A DNA stretch of 64,000 bases from a virus. The stretch spans positions 62,001 through 126,000 of the IMG/VR virus record IMGVR_UViG_3300020220_000008; one strand, 5' to 3'. The position numbers were made by a program, and so were the translations under genes. Of this stretch, positions 33,873 to 43,200 are shown piece by piece. Every line of letters starts with the position of its first letter. Position 1 is the stretch's first letter. The notes under the pieces were generated by a model. The model was not told the DNA's origin. It saw nothing but the letters and a program-made list of their open reading frames with translations, and did no database searches.

Positions 33873-34715
33873 TCAACAGATATAAGTAGAATCTTGCATT
33901 ACACCATTAAGAATTAAAAATACGTTATAACTTCCACCCTGCCACATAACAAAATAACCCGTATCTTCCGTAGAAAAACAAGTTTTGTCATTTGAATACA
34001 GAAGGTCTCCAACGATCAATTGCTGACTATTAGTATATCTGTCATAGTATCCATTTACACTATCAGTCCCTGCTTCCAAACCATTGAGGGCTAAACAGGC
34101 TAATATGGTGTTATTTCGGAAGTCACCAAAATTTGTTGTACTATAAACAAGTTGATTATAAAACTGATGTACACAAACAGGTTGATTCGGTGTCTGTGTG
34201 GGAGTTGGGGTTAAAGTTGGTGTCGGAGTAACAGTCATGGTTGGTGTAACACTTATTTCTGGTTCATTAGTTGGTGTGGGTGTTGGTGTTGGAAATGGGG
34301 TTGTACAACAACTATACTCTAAAGTATAACAAGGATTATAAAGGATATCAATCGAGTTAAAACTTTCAACAACATTTATATATAGATTTTCTCTAACAGG
34401 TAGCACTAAAGTTCCCGTTTCATTAATAAAAACAAATTGACCCTCATACCTACCTATTTTCGAAGTGTCTTGAGGCGTAAATTTGTAATATATATAAAAC
34501 TCGGCCGAAGCATTAGGATCCATTTCTAACTTTTCTACAAAACCAGCACTTTTAGTTAAAATTTTTGGAATTCCATTTTCGGTACTCACCATTGAAAAAA
34601 AAACAGATGAGGTTTCAATAAATTTCATCATAGAATCAAAATCTTGCGTCCCGTTTTTGACAACTTGCATTTTGAGTAAAGGTAAACTTGTATTTTGTCC
34701 TATTGTGAATTCCAT
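33873..34715 (-). CDS. Mucin-like Pro-Thr linker protein, paralogue of the upstream gene
   Basis: A 280-residue protein starting MEFTIGQNTSLPLLKMQVVK. The ATG at 34715 is chosen because it aligns with the start of the paralogue and lies 13 nt after a TATTTAT box. Residues 1-135 match the neighbour's N-terminal domain (shared VFFSMV, YYxFTP, VGRYxGQF and NETG motifs). A Pro-Thr linker at about 148-185 (TPFPTPTPTPTNEP, VTPTPTLTPTPTQTP) leads to a Cys-containing C-terminal domain of about 90 residues. The layout of attachment domain, stiff Thr-rich stalk and variable head is that of a virion surface appendage. Function unknown; Thr residues are possible O-glycosylation sites. Confidence 0.65.
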   Translation of the reverse strand: MEFTIGQNTSLPLLKMQVVKNGTQDFDSMMKFIETSSVFFSMVSTENGIPKILTKSAGFVEKLEMDPNASAEFYIYYKFTPQDTSKIGRYEGQFVFINETGTLVLPVRENLYINVVESFNSIDILYNPCYTLEYSCCTTPFPTPTPTPTNEPEISVTPTMTVTPTPTLTPTPTQTPNQPVCVHQFYNQLVYSTTNFGDFRNNTILACLALNGLEAGTDSVNGYYDRYTNSQQLIVGDLLYSNDKTCFSTEDTGYFVMWQGGSYNVFLILNGVMQDSTYIC

Positions 34716-34728
34716 CCGAACTTTTTTA

Positions 34729-34735
34729 ATAAATA
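34729..34735 (-). promoter_or_regulatory. TATTTAT box upstream of the 280-aa mucin-like gene
   Basis: Sense-strand TATTTAT 13 nt before the ATG at 34715. It decides the start, because a longer alternative frame would begin upstream of it. Confidence 0.45.
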
Positions 34736-34752
34736 CCTTGTTTTTAATTTCA

Positions 34753-35793
34753 CTAAGGACAAATACCCCCCACACAATTGTTAATTCCACCACTTACTGA
34801 GATGAAATCGTAATGTTGAGTAAATGCACCACAAAACGTTTGAGAACCGTTGAAAGGTAACGTTATAGCAACAGTATTTCCACTACAATTTACGTAGATA
34901 GAATTAAGTACATTGTTTTGTGTTTTTGTGTATGTGAAGCATTTACAACCAAATGGAGATCCACATTGGTGAGAATTTATTACTTGACTATAATTACCAA
35001 ACATACCACTGTACTGACCGACGTATACGATGGTGTTTGGTAAAAACGGAACCCCATTTCTTTTCAATACTCTAAACCAAGCACCATTCGTAGCAAATGA
35101 GTATGTGTCAAAATTGGGTGTTGCCCAAAGGGTTTGACTAATTGTTAATGCAGACATTACGGGTGTATATGCCGTTACATATTCATCACTTTCTGAGCAA
35201 GCAAGGTTTGAGTTGCCAGACCCAAAAGCTATAACCCACTCTGTGTATCCAGTTGGTTGTGGGCCATTAGTTGTTGTGGTTGTTGTCACAGGCATTAATG
35301 TAGTTGTTGTGGTAATTGGTGATACTGTGGTCGTAGTTGTTGTTACTGGAGGTATTGGTGGTTGTGGTGTTAATCCACCAAAACAACACGGATAATCTAC
35401 AACATAACAAGACTGAAATTCAAAATCGTTGATTACAAAACTTTCAGTAACATTAATATATATTTCTTGATTGATAGGTAGTGTTAAAATACCTGTTTCA
35501 TTCCGAAACAAAAACTGACCTTTGTATCTTCCAACTTTTTTTGTGTCGAACGGTGTAAATTGATAATAAACATAATATTGATCTTCAGTTATTAAATCCA
35601 CAGGTTCTTTTTTCATAAATCCTGCTGGCCTCGAGACTATTCTTGGAACATCAGTTGTGATATCAACCATAGAAAAAAATACGTCAGTGCCCTCCAAAAA
35701 CCTCATCGATCTGTTGTAGTCATTTCTTCCATCCTTGATAACATTAATCTTCAACACAGGAAGTGTTGCGTTTTTTCTGATAAAAAATTCCAT
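34753..35793 (-). CDS. Mucin-like protein with poly-Thr linker
   Basis: A 346-residue protein (ATG at 35793; a TTG just before it is not needed). Residues 1-140 are the domain shared with the next gene (LPVLKINVIKDG, VFFSMVDITTD, KVGRYKGQFLFRNETG). Residues about 150-178 form three runs of five or six Thr separated by short Pro/Val segments (VTTTTTTVSPITTTTTLMPV). The C-terminal ~165 residues are rich in Cys, Ser and Gly. Poly-Thr/Pro tracts of this kind are classic acceptors for mucin-type O-glycans, and three glycosyltransferase genes lie directly upstream on the same strand. A surface fibre or adhesin role is inferred. Confidence 0.65.
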   Translation of the reverse strand: MEFFIRKNATLPVLKINVIKDGRNDYNRSMRFLEGTDVFFSMVDITTDVPRIVSRPAGFMKKEPVDLITEDQYYVYYQFTPFDTKKVGRYKGQFLFRNETGILTLPINQEIYINVTESFVINDFEFQSCYVVDYPCCFGGLTPQPPIPPVTTTTTTVSPITTTTTLMPVTTTTTTNGPQPTGYTEWVIAFGSGNSNLACSESDEYVTAYTPVMSALTISQTLWATPNFDTYSFATNGAWFRVLKRNGVPFLPNTIVYVGQYSGMFGNYSQVINSHQCGSPFGCKCFTYTKTQNNVLNSIYVNCSGNTVAITLPFNGSQTFCGAFTQHYDFISVSGGINNCVGGICP

Positions 35794-35807
35794 CAAATCT
35801 TTTAACT

Positions 35808-35814
35808 ATAAATA
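35808..35814 (-). promoter_or_regulatory. TATTTAT box upstream of poly-Thr protein gene
   Basis: Sense-strand TATTTAT 14 nt before the ATG at 35793. Confidence 0.45.
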
Positions 35815-35820
35815 CTCCAA

Positions 35821-37488
35821 TTAAAATTCTTTTCTTAAATTAGATTCATAGAAATCAAACCTGTTGTGTTCGGTTGGAGTTAAAAGTAAGAGGCCTGGAT
35901 ATATTTTATTTTTAATTGTTTGTTTAAAACAATGAGACATTAAAGTTTGTTCATATGGAAAATCAAATTTGGTTTCAATATAACATTTATAATTTCCCTC
36001 TTTGGACAAAATAATGGGCCAATTTGATAAATAAATTTCTCCAGTAGCATATGCTAACCCATCATAAGATTTTATATTTTTATATTCTAAATATGGTGAG
36101 TTTGCCGACTGACCGTGTTTAGGTAGTTGTTGATTGTTAGGCCAATGTTTTGATCTGAAATCTTGATCAACATTATACCATGACCATTGTCTTTCATGAC
36201 TTCCATAAAACTCTGTAAAGTTTAATTTTAAAAAATCAAAATTTTCTTTTTTTATAATTTGTAAAAGTTTTTTATACAGATGTCTAACATTTCTATTAAA
36301 ACCATTTTTACAAACCGATTCACCACCAGTGTAAAAAAACATGTCATCTTCAAAAAACAAATAATATTCCATATCTGAGTTTTCGAAATGTTCGGCCACC
36401 CAAACTCTACCCCCCGTTATACCTATATTATCTGTTTTTATGTGTTCGAATCCATATCTATCACAAAGATCAATATACTTAGAGGTTGTTGAGTAATCTG
36501 TTGAGTTATTTAGAAGAAATTTATTAGTCTTTTCGATAAAATCTGAATCATATAATAACATTGAGTTTATTAACGCTTCGAATTGTTTGGGGCTGTTGAA
36601 ACTTATAATATATAAACCAACTTGACCATTAGTAATAGTCTTTATTATTCGTTCTTTCTTAAGTGATTTAATTGTTATATTATTGTTTTTTAAATCTTCA
36701 AAAAATTTATATAAAAGACCATTGGGTTCAATTTCAACATAATCAATTATTGTTGGGTTGTTGTATAATAATATTGAGAACAAACTTTCTTCAGTCCCCA
36801 TCAATCCTCTTTCAATCGTGGATTTCATAAGATTATAATAAAGAGTATTCATTTGTCTAATCAGACTGACGGGACCACCAAAAAAACCACCACGACAGAC
36901 TTTATTGACTCTTGTACCTGTGATCTGATCCATTTTTTCAATATCAAACCCATGAATTTCTTTATCTGCCTGATAAGGAAAGCAAACAAACGTAAAGTTA
37001 TCAAAAAGACTTTCTATTTTTGGTAATACCTTGTCATGCGTTAAATAACCCATTTGAACGGTATTTGCCAATCCAGCATCTATCCAATACAATTTTTCTG
37101 AATTAAATTTATCAAGCAAAACGGCGTCATGTAAAATAAACATTTTAGACATTACAATAGGGTTATACATTTCAAGTTTCGCTTGAGTTGAATCCTTTAA
37201 CCAACCTGCTAAATTATACCACGTAGGATTCGTTCTTATTTTTTGAATTGAATTAAAAAATTCATTATTTTTGAACCAATTTAGATCACGCAAAATAAAT
37301 TGCGTGTTTGAATCATTTCTTTTTTCCATAACAAATTTCTGAAGTTCTACATCTCCAAAAATTATCATATTATTATCAACCTTTAGAAGTTGTTCGAATT
37401 TACTTAAATAGTGGTCAAAAGATCTTGACCAATTTTCAGATAAGTTTCCTCTACCTATATCCCATAAACCTGTTACTAATGTTATCAT
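35821..37488 (-). CDS. Two-domain glycosyltransferase: HtrL/YibB-like plus GT-A domain
   Basis: A 555-residue protein. Residues 1-275 resemble the HtrL/YibB (WlaTC) family: TLVTGLWDIGRGNLSE at the start, YNPIVMSKMFILHD near 110 and KLYWIDAGLANTVQ near 135. Residues about 290-555 form a second domain with a nucleotide-sugar-binding type DxD in YLFFEDDMFFYTGGES near 385 and a C-terminal block with GLAYATGEIYLSN. Both parts suggest sugar transfer from an activated donor; donor and acceptor are unknown. The ATG overlaps the stop of the upstream gene by 1 nt, giving a three-gene transferase operon with 37488-38243 and 38248-39492. Confidence 0.65.
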   Translation of the reverse strand: MITLVTGLWDIGRGNLSENWSRSFDHYLSKFEQLLKVDNNMIIFGDVELQKFVMEKRNDSNTQFILRDLNWFKNNEFFNSIQKIRTNPTWYNLAGWLKDSTQAKLEMYNPIVMSKMFILHDAVLLDKFNSEKLYWIDAGLANTVQMGYLTHDKVLPKIESLFDNFTFVCFPYQADKEIHGFDIEKMDQITGTRVNKVCRGGFFGGPVSLIRQMNTLYYNLMKSTIERGLMGTEESLFSILLYNNPTIIDYVEIEPNGLLYKFFEDLKNNNITIKSLKKERIIKTITNGQVGLYIISFNSPKQFEALINSMLLYDSDFIEKTNKFLLNNSTDYSTTSKYIDLCDRYGFEHIKTDNIGITGGRVWVAEHFENSDMEYYLFFEDDMFFYTGGESVCKNGFNRNVRHLYKKLLQIIKKENFDFLKLNFTEFYGSHERQWSWYNVDQDFRSKHWPNNQQLPKHGQSANSPYLEYKNIKSYDGLAYATGEIYLSNWPIILSKEGNYKCYIETKFDFPYEQTLMSHCFKQTIKNKIYPGLLLLTPTEHNRFDFYESNLRKEF

Positions 37489-38243
37489 TATCTTTCTAAA
37501 TAACCAGTTTTATACCAAGTTTTTGAGTTGTCGTCAACACCTTCGTTTCTAAACCAAAAACAACCACCTCTATCATTTGGTAAATGACCTACAATAGGGA
37601 AGGATTCAACCCTAGCTCTAAAATCATTATCTTTATTATAATTCATCACAATTTTTTGTATGTTATGTTTTCCAAGATAAGCAGATAAAACTATATCATC
37701 ACTCCAAGATTTACCAACAAATTCATCAAAAAAATCTTGTTTAAAAAAACCATTTTTATATGACACTGTTTTATATCCTTCTAAAATTTTAACTCTTGTA
37801 TCTTTTTGAACTGTTGTACAAAAATGACAACTACCATCAAAAGAAGATATACCAGCAAACCCTAACGCAGAATCTGGATATTCTTTTCTTTTTTCAATAT
37901 GGTATTCTATAAAACCATCGATATATTCTAGATCATCATCAACTGTTATTAAAATTGTATCATCATTCCTATCTAATCTCATTATGGTTGGTAATATTTT
38001 TGTTAAAGACCCATAATCTTCAGTTCTAAAAATCTTTAATTTTTCATCTTTAATTGATTCTAACCATTTAGGTATTACATATTTTTCATTTGATTTTTTA
38101 CAAATATCTGGAATATTCAAATGGATTTCATAGTTGTTATATGATAAACCCAACAATCTTTCAATAACTGGTTTTAACCCACCGACAGATCTATTTATTC
38201 TGTTTGGTATTGTTGTTAGTGTTAGTATTACTTTTTGATTCAT
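37488..38243 (-). CDS. Glycosyltransferase, GT-A fold (family 2-like)
   Basis: A 251-residue protein from the ATG at 38243 (MNQKVILTLTTIPNRINRSV). An upstream in-frame start would overlap the preceding gene by more than 120 nt and is rejected. The N-terminus is typical of small GT-A enzymes. The metal-binding acidic motif is ILITVDDDLEYIDGF near residues 92-106, and a C-terminal SWSDDIVLSAYLGKH near 185 would hold the catalytic acidic pair. It starts 4 nt after the stop of the GT60-type gene and ends in a 1-nt overlap with the two-domain transferase. Acceptor unknown; the neighbouring Thr-rich proteins are the obvious candidates. Confidence 0.7.
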   Translation of the reverse strand: MNQKVILTLTTIPNRINRSVGGLKPVIERLLGLSYNNYEIHLNIPDICKKSNEKYVIPKWLESIKDEKLKIFRTEDYGSLTKILPTIMRLDRNDDTILITVDDDLEYIDGFIEYHIEKRKEYPDSALGFAGISSFDGSCHFCTTVQKDTRVKILEGYKTVSYKNGFFKQDFFDEFVGKSWSDDIVLSAYLGKHNIQKIVMNYNKDNDFRARVESFPIVGHLPNDRGGCFWFRNEGVDDNSKTWYKTGYLER

Positions 38244-38247
38244 TAAA

Positions 38248-39492
38248 TTATAAATTTCCAACAATCCTTTCACACCAATCTTTTGAAATTGAGTGAGGCC
38301 AAACAACCCAATAGGAAGGTATTTTTGTCGTTGGGAATTCTCTCCATATTTTACCATAACCATCAGGATCATTTTTAATTCTTACAATTTCATTTGCGTC
38401 GGCATCTTGTCTAAAAATTGTTTCATGTTCTTTATCGTGAAATGCCACGACCCAAAAGTCATAATCGGTTTCGGTAACTTTATTTAAATCCAAATCAATA
38501 CAATGTTTAAAAATTGTTGAAAATGTTTTTTTCCATGATTCCTCGTTTTCAAAATTGTACGTGTTTGGTGGATATTTTTTATCCAAAGTTTCTTGTTGAA
38601 CCGCTCTTGTTCTGAATAATATTCCTGCGTATTTTTCATAGTCTTGTACAGTCCTTTCAGACCCAAACCATAATGAATAATTACCATCAAAAGTTTCACC
38701 ATCTATACCTAATAACTGTCTGTTTTTAATGTGACAAGCAGTGTTTCTCAAATGCCAATCTTTATCATCATCCCATTGTTTTGTTCTACCTTTTCTTGTG
38801 TATTCATGCCAAATCAAAACTTTATGTGGATGAAATAAGTCATAACCATGTGTATATGATCTTACCGTAATTGAAATTTCCTCACCATGAAAATAAAATT
38901 CAGGATCGTGTTGGACTTCAATTGAAAATTGTCCTATCGTGAAACAATAGTGTGCGGAATAAAATCTAGCAGGAATAGGTTCTTTCATTTCCCTCCATCC
39001 TGGTATAATTTCGGGTAAAAAGAATACAACTCCTTCAGGTGTAAATCTATCGAATACCATTCTCCACGGTTCCATAATGCGAGCGGCGGGATCATTATCA
39101 GGATCAAATGATGATACATATCCTGTAAGTAATGGTTTTTTATGCCCTTTCTTTTGAAGTTGTTTAATCATTTTAATCATTTCTTCGTCCCAATTTTTTT
39201 CGAATCTCATATGAGAATCAATTTGTAAAGTATATTCTTCTCCACCATACATTTGTTGGACTTGGTGTCTAGCCCAACAAACACCTTTCGATTCCGTATA
39301 TGGAATGTTTAATATTTTGAATCTTTTGTCTTTGGAATATTTTGATAAATCATCAAAACCATCTTCAGGATGAAATTGTCTTGCAATACCGAATCTAAGA
39401 TTTCTTGGTTTTTTTGCATTTTCCAACATGTTTTCAATTGTTTGGATCAATTGTGGGTCTCTGTACGACGCGATTTGTACAAATATTTTCAT
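38248..39492 (-). CDS. GT60-type polypeptide N-acetylglucosaminyltransferase homologue
   Basis: A 414-residue protein whose first ~270 residues follow the GlcNAc (Pfam GlcNAc, CAZy GT60) pattern: IFVQIASYRDPQLIQTIENM, then ESKGVCWARHQVQQMYGGEE, then YTLQIDSHMRF with the DxH metal motif near residue 92, then KPLLTGYVSSFDP, and FYFHGEEISITVRSYTHGYD near 195-215. Characterised GT60 enzymes add GlcNAc to hydroxyproline (Dictyostelium Skp1) or to Thr of mucins (Trypanosoma). The C-terminal 130 residues are an extra domain (YDFWVVAFHDKEHET). It heads a three-gene operon pointing towards the poly-Thr and Pro-Thr proteins. The family call is fairly firm; the acceptor is inferred. Confidence 0.75.
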   Translation of the reverse strand: MKIFVQIASYRDPQLIQTIENMLENAKKPRNLRFGIARQFHPEDGFDDLSKYSKDKRFKILNIPYTESKGVCWARHQVQQMYGGEEYTLQIDSHMRFEKNWDEEMIKMIKQLQKKGHKKPLLTGYVSSFDPDNDPAARIMEPWRMVFDRFTPEGVVFFLPEIIPGWREMKEPIPARFYSAHYCFTIGQFSIEVQHDPEFYFHGEEISITVRSYTHGYDLFHPHKVLIWHEYTRKGRTKQWDDDKDWHLRNTACHIKNRQLLGIDGETFDGNYSLWFGSERTVQDYEKYAGILFRTRAVQQETLDKKYPPNTYNFENEESWKKTFSTIFKHCIDLDLNKVTETDYDFWVVAFHDKEHETIFRQDADANEIVRIKNDPDGYGKIWREFPTTKIPSYWVVWPHSISKDWCERIVGNL

Positions 39493-39529
39493 AAAATTAA
39501 AATATCAAACAAATATCAGTTGTAAATTA

Positions 39530-39826
39530 TTAAGGACCTTCAAAGATATAAATTGACGCATCTTGGAATAAAAAGATAGGAAAGTCTTGAAACATTTTCC
39601 CATAAATTTTTTGGCAGTTAAGAGTATATATTTTTTCACAACCAGCACCATCAACAATTTTTAATATGATTGGTGTTGTGTTGTCTAATGGAAATGGTAT
39701 GTCAAATGTAAAAGGACCACCAACGATTGTTGCAACAAAAAAACAATAAGTTATGGTTGCATCACATACATAGATATCAAATGGTGATGTTCCCGAAATT
39801 GAATTTATTTGTAATTGATTTGGCAT
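39530..39826 (-). CDS. Small beta-sandwich-like structural protein
   Basis: A 98-residue protein starting MPNQLQINSISGTSPFDIYV. The pattern of paired strands with conserved Cys (VCDATITYCFFVATI and GAGCEKIYTLNCQ) resembles small Ig-like or decoration domains found in phage structural clusters, and the C-terminus (FPIFLFQDASIYIFE) is hydrophobic. A minus-sense TATTTAT (39848-39854) is 21 nt upstream, next to a gene remnant. It precedes the glycosyltransferase operon by 37 nt. No firm family is assigned. Confidence 0.55.
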   Translation of the reverse strand: MPNQLQINSISGTSPFDIYVCDATITYCFFVATIVGGPFTFDIPFPLDNTTPIILKIVDGAGCEKIYTLNCQKIYGKMFQDFPIFLFQDASIYIFEGP

Positions 39827-39857
39827 TAAAGTCGGTATTGTTTTTAGATAAATATTA

Positions 39858-39983
39858 CTACCCGACTATTTCAATAACTTTTTGATATACCTGAAGAACT
39901 GACGGGTGACATTCAAATTTTTCTTTTCTTTCTAAACAACCAACCAAAGAAGGAATACCTTGTATTGATCCCCACTCTCTAAC
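39858..39983 (-). pseudogene. C-terminal remnant of a GT9 heptosyltransferase-like gene
   Basis: Forty-one codons plus a TAG stop encode VREWGSIQGIPSLVGCLERK followed by EKFECHPSVLQVYQKVIEIV. This matches nearly residue for residue the C-terminal end of the intact GT9-like protein at 50312-51298. Upstream of Val the frame meets a stop and the similarity ends abruptly at about 39985, where an unrelated plus-strand remnant begins. There is no start codon. It is a decayed fragment left by recombination and also shows what the natural C-terminus of this family looks like. Confidence 0.85.
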
Positions 39984-40167
39984 ACCAACAGTAACTCAAA
40001 CGGCTAGTTTGACACCGAGTCATACACCAACGCCAACAGTTACACCATCATACCATCCATGTGGATATCAACCAATTATTGTAATACCAAGCCCAAGTAA
40101 TTATAGGACACCAACACCAACACTAACACCGAACATCAACCCGTGTTTGTTGAGAAGTCTTCAATGA
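39979..40167 (+). pseudogene. Remnant of a Pro-Thr linker protein
   Basis: An open stretch without a start codon encoding LTPTVTQTASLTPSHTPTPT, then two Pro-Thr segments separated by Cys-containing spacers (SYHPCGYQPI, NINPCLLRSLQ), and ending at TGA 40165-40167. The style (T-P-T-P, then x-x-P-C) is the same as in the intact genes at 51963-52385 and 33873-34715. It abuts the inverted GT9 remnant and precedes the fibre gene. The 415-nt gap between 39827 and 40241 holds only these two remnants and short AT-rich spacers. Confidence 0.75.
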
Positions 40168-40226
40168 CAAAAATAATAAATTACAATAATTATAATGATA
40201 TATAGATTTAGTTTCCAAGTCATAAA

Positions 40227-40233
40227 TATTTAT
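40227..40233 (+). promoter_or_regulatory. TATTTAT box upstream of the collagen-like fibre gene
   Basis: TATTTAT ends 8 nt before the ATG at 40242, within AAATATTTATAG, a short-leader arrangement. Confidence 0.45.
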
Positions 40234-40241
40234 AGTTTAAG

Positions 40242-43200
40242 ATGCCACAATATAATAGATTAACTGATAGGTCGAGAGTTTCTGCGGTCACACTGAATGA
40301 CATTATACATGTTGTTGTTACTGGTGATACATCACAGAGTCCTCAGGGATCATCATATTTTGCACCTTTAAGTGATTTACAATCAATATTAAGCGGATCA
40401 AGTGGTACCAATGGTACTTCAGGAACAAATGGAACTAGCGGTACTAATGGTACCTCAGGAATTAATGGGACTAGTGGTTCTTCAGGAACTTCTGGCTCAT
40501 CAGGAATAAGTGGAACATCGGGTTCTTCAGGAACAAGTGGTGTTTCAGGTACCAATGGATCAAGTGGTTCAAGCGGTACAAGTGGAATTAATGGTACATC
40601 AGGATCTTCAGGTATTGATGGTAGTAGTGGAACTTCAGGTTCAAGTGGAACCAATGGTACTAGTGGTACAAATGGTTTTGACGGAACATCAGGATCATCA
40701 GGAACTAGTGGTTCTTCAGGATTAAGTGGAACAGATGGTACGTCGGGAAGTTCTGGAACAAGCGGAACAGATGGTACTAGCGGTACGAATGGAACAAGCG
40801 GAACAGATGGTAGTTCAGGAACTAGCGGAACTTCAGGTTCAAGCGGTATTGCTGGGACTAGCGGAACTTCAGGTTCTTCAGGGATAGACGGAACAAGTGG
40901 TACTTCAGGTTCTTCAGGTATTGACGGCACTTCAGGAACATCGGGATCAAGCGGAACAAGTGGTACTAATGGAACTGATGGGTCTAGCGGTACGGATGGA
41001 ACTAATGGGTCAAGTGGAACTTCAGGAACCAACGGTACAGATGGAAGTAGTGGAACATCAGGTTCTAGTGGAACAAATGGTACTAGCGGGTCATCCGGAT
41101 CTAGCGGTACATCAGGGTCAAGTGGAACTAATGGTACTAGCGGGTCTTCAGGTACATCAGGAACTAACGGTACTAATGGAACAAGTGGAAGTAGCGGTAC
41201 GGACGGAACATCAGGGTCTTCAGGAACTAATGGGACATCAGGTACAAATGGTACATCAGGAACCAATGGAACTTCAGGAACGAACGGTACAAATGGTACA
41301 TCAGGAACCAATGGAACTTCAGGGACAAGTGGAAGTAGCGGTACCGACGGAACATCAGGGTCTAGCGGTACTAGCGGAAGTTCGGGAACAAATGGAACAT
41401 CAGGGTCTAGCGGATCAAGTGGTAGTTCAGGTTCTAGCGGTACAGACGGTACTTCAGGTACTTCAGGTTCAAGTGGTATAGACGGTACATCAGGTACATC
41501 AGGGAGCTCAGGCTCAAGCGGAACAAGTGGTTCTTCAGGCTCTAGTGGAACAAATGGTTCTTCAGGAACCTCAGGAACTAGCGGCTCTTCAGGTACAGAT
41601 GGTACAAGTGGAACAAGTGGTTCATCAGGGACTAGCGGTTCTTCAGGAACAAGTGGTTCATCAGGAACTAGCGGTTCTTCAGGAACAAGTGGTTCATCAG
41701 GTACCTCAGGTTCTAGTGGAAGTTCAGGTACAGATGGTACATCAGGAACAAGTGGTTCTTCAGGTTCTAGTGGAAGTTCAGGTACAGATGGTACATCAGG
41801 AACAAGTGGTTCATCAGGAACAAGTGGAAGTTCAGGTACAGATGGTTCATCAGGAACAAGCGGTTCATCAGGTACTTCAGGAAGTTCAGGTTCATCAGGT
41901 ACTTCAGGAAGTTCAGGTTCATCAGGTACTTCAGGAAGTTCAGGTTCATCAGGTACTTCAGGAAGTTCAGGTTCATCAGGAACAGATGGTACAAGTGGTA
42001 CAAGCGGCTCATCAGGAACAAGCGGTTCATCAGGTACATCAGGGAGCTCAGGTTCAAGCGGAACAAGCGGTTCATCAGGTACTTCAGGAAGTTCAGGTTC
42101 ATCAGGTACTTCAGGAAGTTCAGGTTCATCAGGAACAGATGGTACTTCAGGTACATCAGGTTCTAGTGGCTCATCGGGTTCCTCTGGAACAAGTGGTTCT
42201 TCAGGAACCTCAGGTTCTAGCGGCTCATCGGGTACTGATGGCACGTCTGGTACAAGTGGATCATCAGGAACAGATGGTACAAGTGGATCATCAGGAACAG
42301 ATGGTACAAGTGGTACATCAGGAAGTTCAGGTACAAGTGGTTCTTCAGGTTCATCAGGAACTTCAGGAAGTTCAGGCTCCTCAGGTACAAATGGTACTTC
42401 AGGGACTGATGGGACTAGCGGAACATCAGGTTCTTCAGGAACTAGCGGAAGCTCAGGTTCTTCAGGAACTAGCGGAAGCTCAGGTTCTTCAGGAACTAGC
42501 GGAAGCTCAGGTTCATCAGGCACTTCAGGTAGCTCAGGTTCTTCAGGAACTAGCGGAAGCTCAGGTTCTTCAGGAACTTCAGGAAGTTCAGGCTCCTCAG
42601 GTACAAATGGTACTTCAGGGACTGATGGGACTAGCGGAACATCAGGTTCTTCAGGAACTAGCGGAAGCTCAGGTTCTTCAGGAACTAGCGGAAGCTCAGG
42701 TTCTTCAGGAACTAGCGGAAGCTCAGGTTCATCAGGCACTTCAGGTAGCTCAGGTTCTTCAGGAACTAGCGGAAGCTCAGGTTCTTCAGGAACTTCAGGA
42801 AGTTCAGGTTCTTCAGGTACAAATGGTACTTCAGGGACTGATGGGACTAGCGGAACATCAGGTTCTTCAGGAACTAGCGGAAGCTCAGGTTCTTCAGGAA
42901 CTAGCGGAAGCTCAGGTTCATCAGGCACTTCAGGTAGCTCAGGTTCTTCAGGAACTAGCGGAAGCTCAGGTTCTTCAGGAACTTCAGGAAGTTCAGGTTC
43001 TTCAGGTACAAATGGTACTTCAGGGACTGATGGGACTAGCGGAACATCAGGTTCTTCAGGAACTAGCGGAAGCTCAGGTTCATCAGGCACTTCAGGTAGC
43101 TCAGGTTCTTCAGGAACTAGCGGAAGCTCAGGTTCTTCAGGAACTTCAGGAAGTTCAGGTTCTTCAGGAACTTCAGGAACTTCAGGTACAAGTGGAACAA

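Noticed and set aside
42384-43166. Possible CRISPR array because of the regular repeat units
   Set aside because: Repeats are coding, of unequal length and made of smaller repeats. There are no unique spacers and no cas genes nearby.
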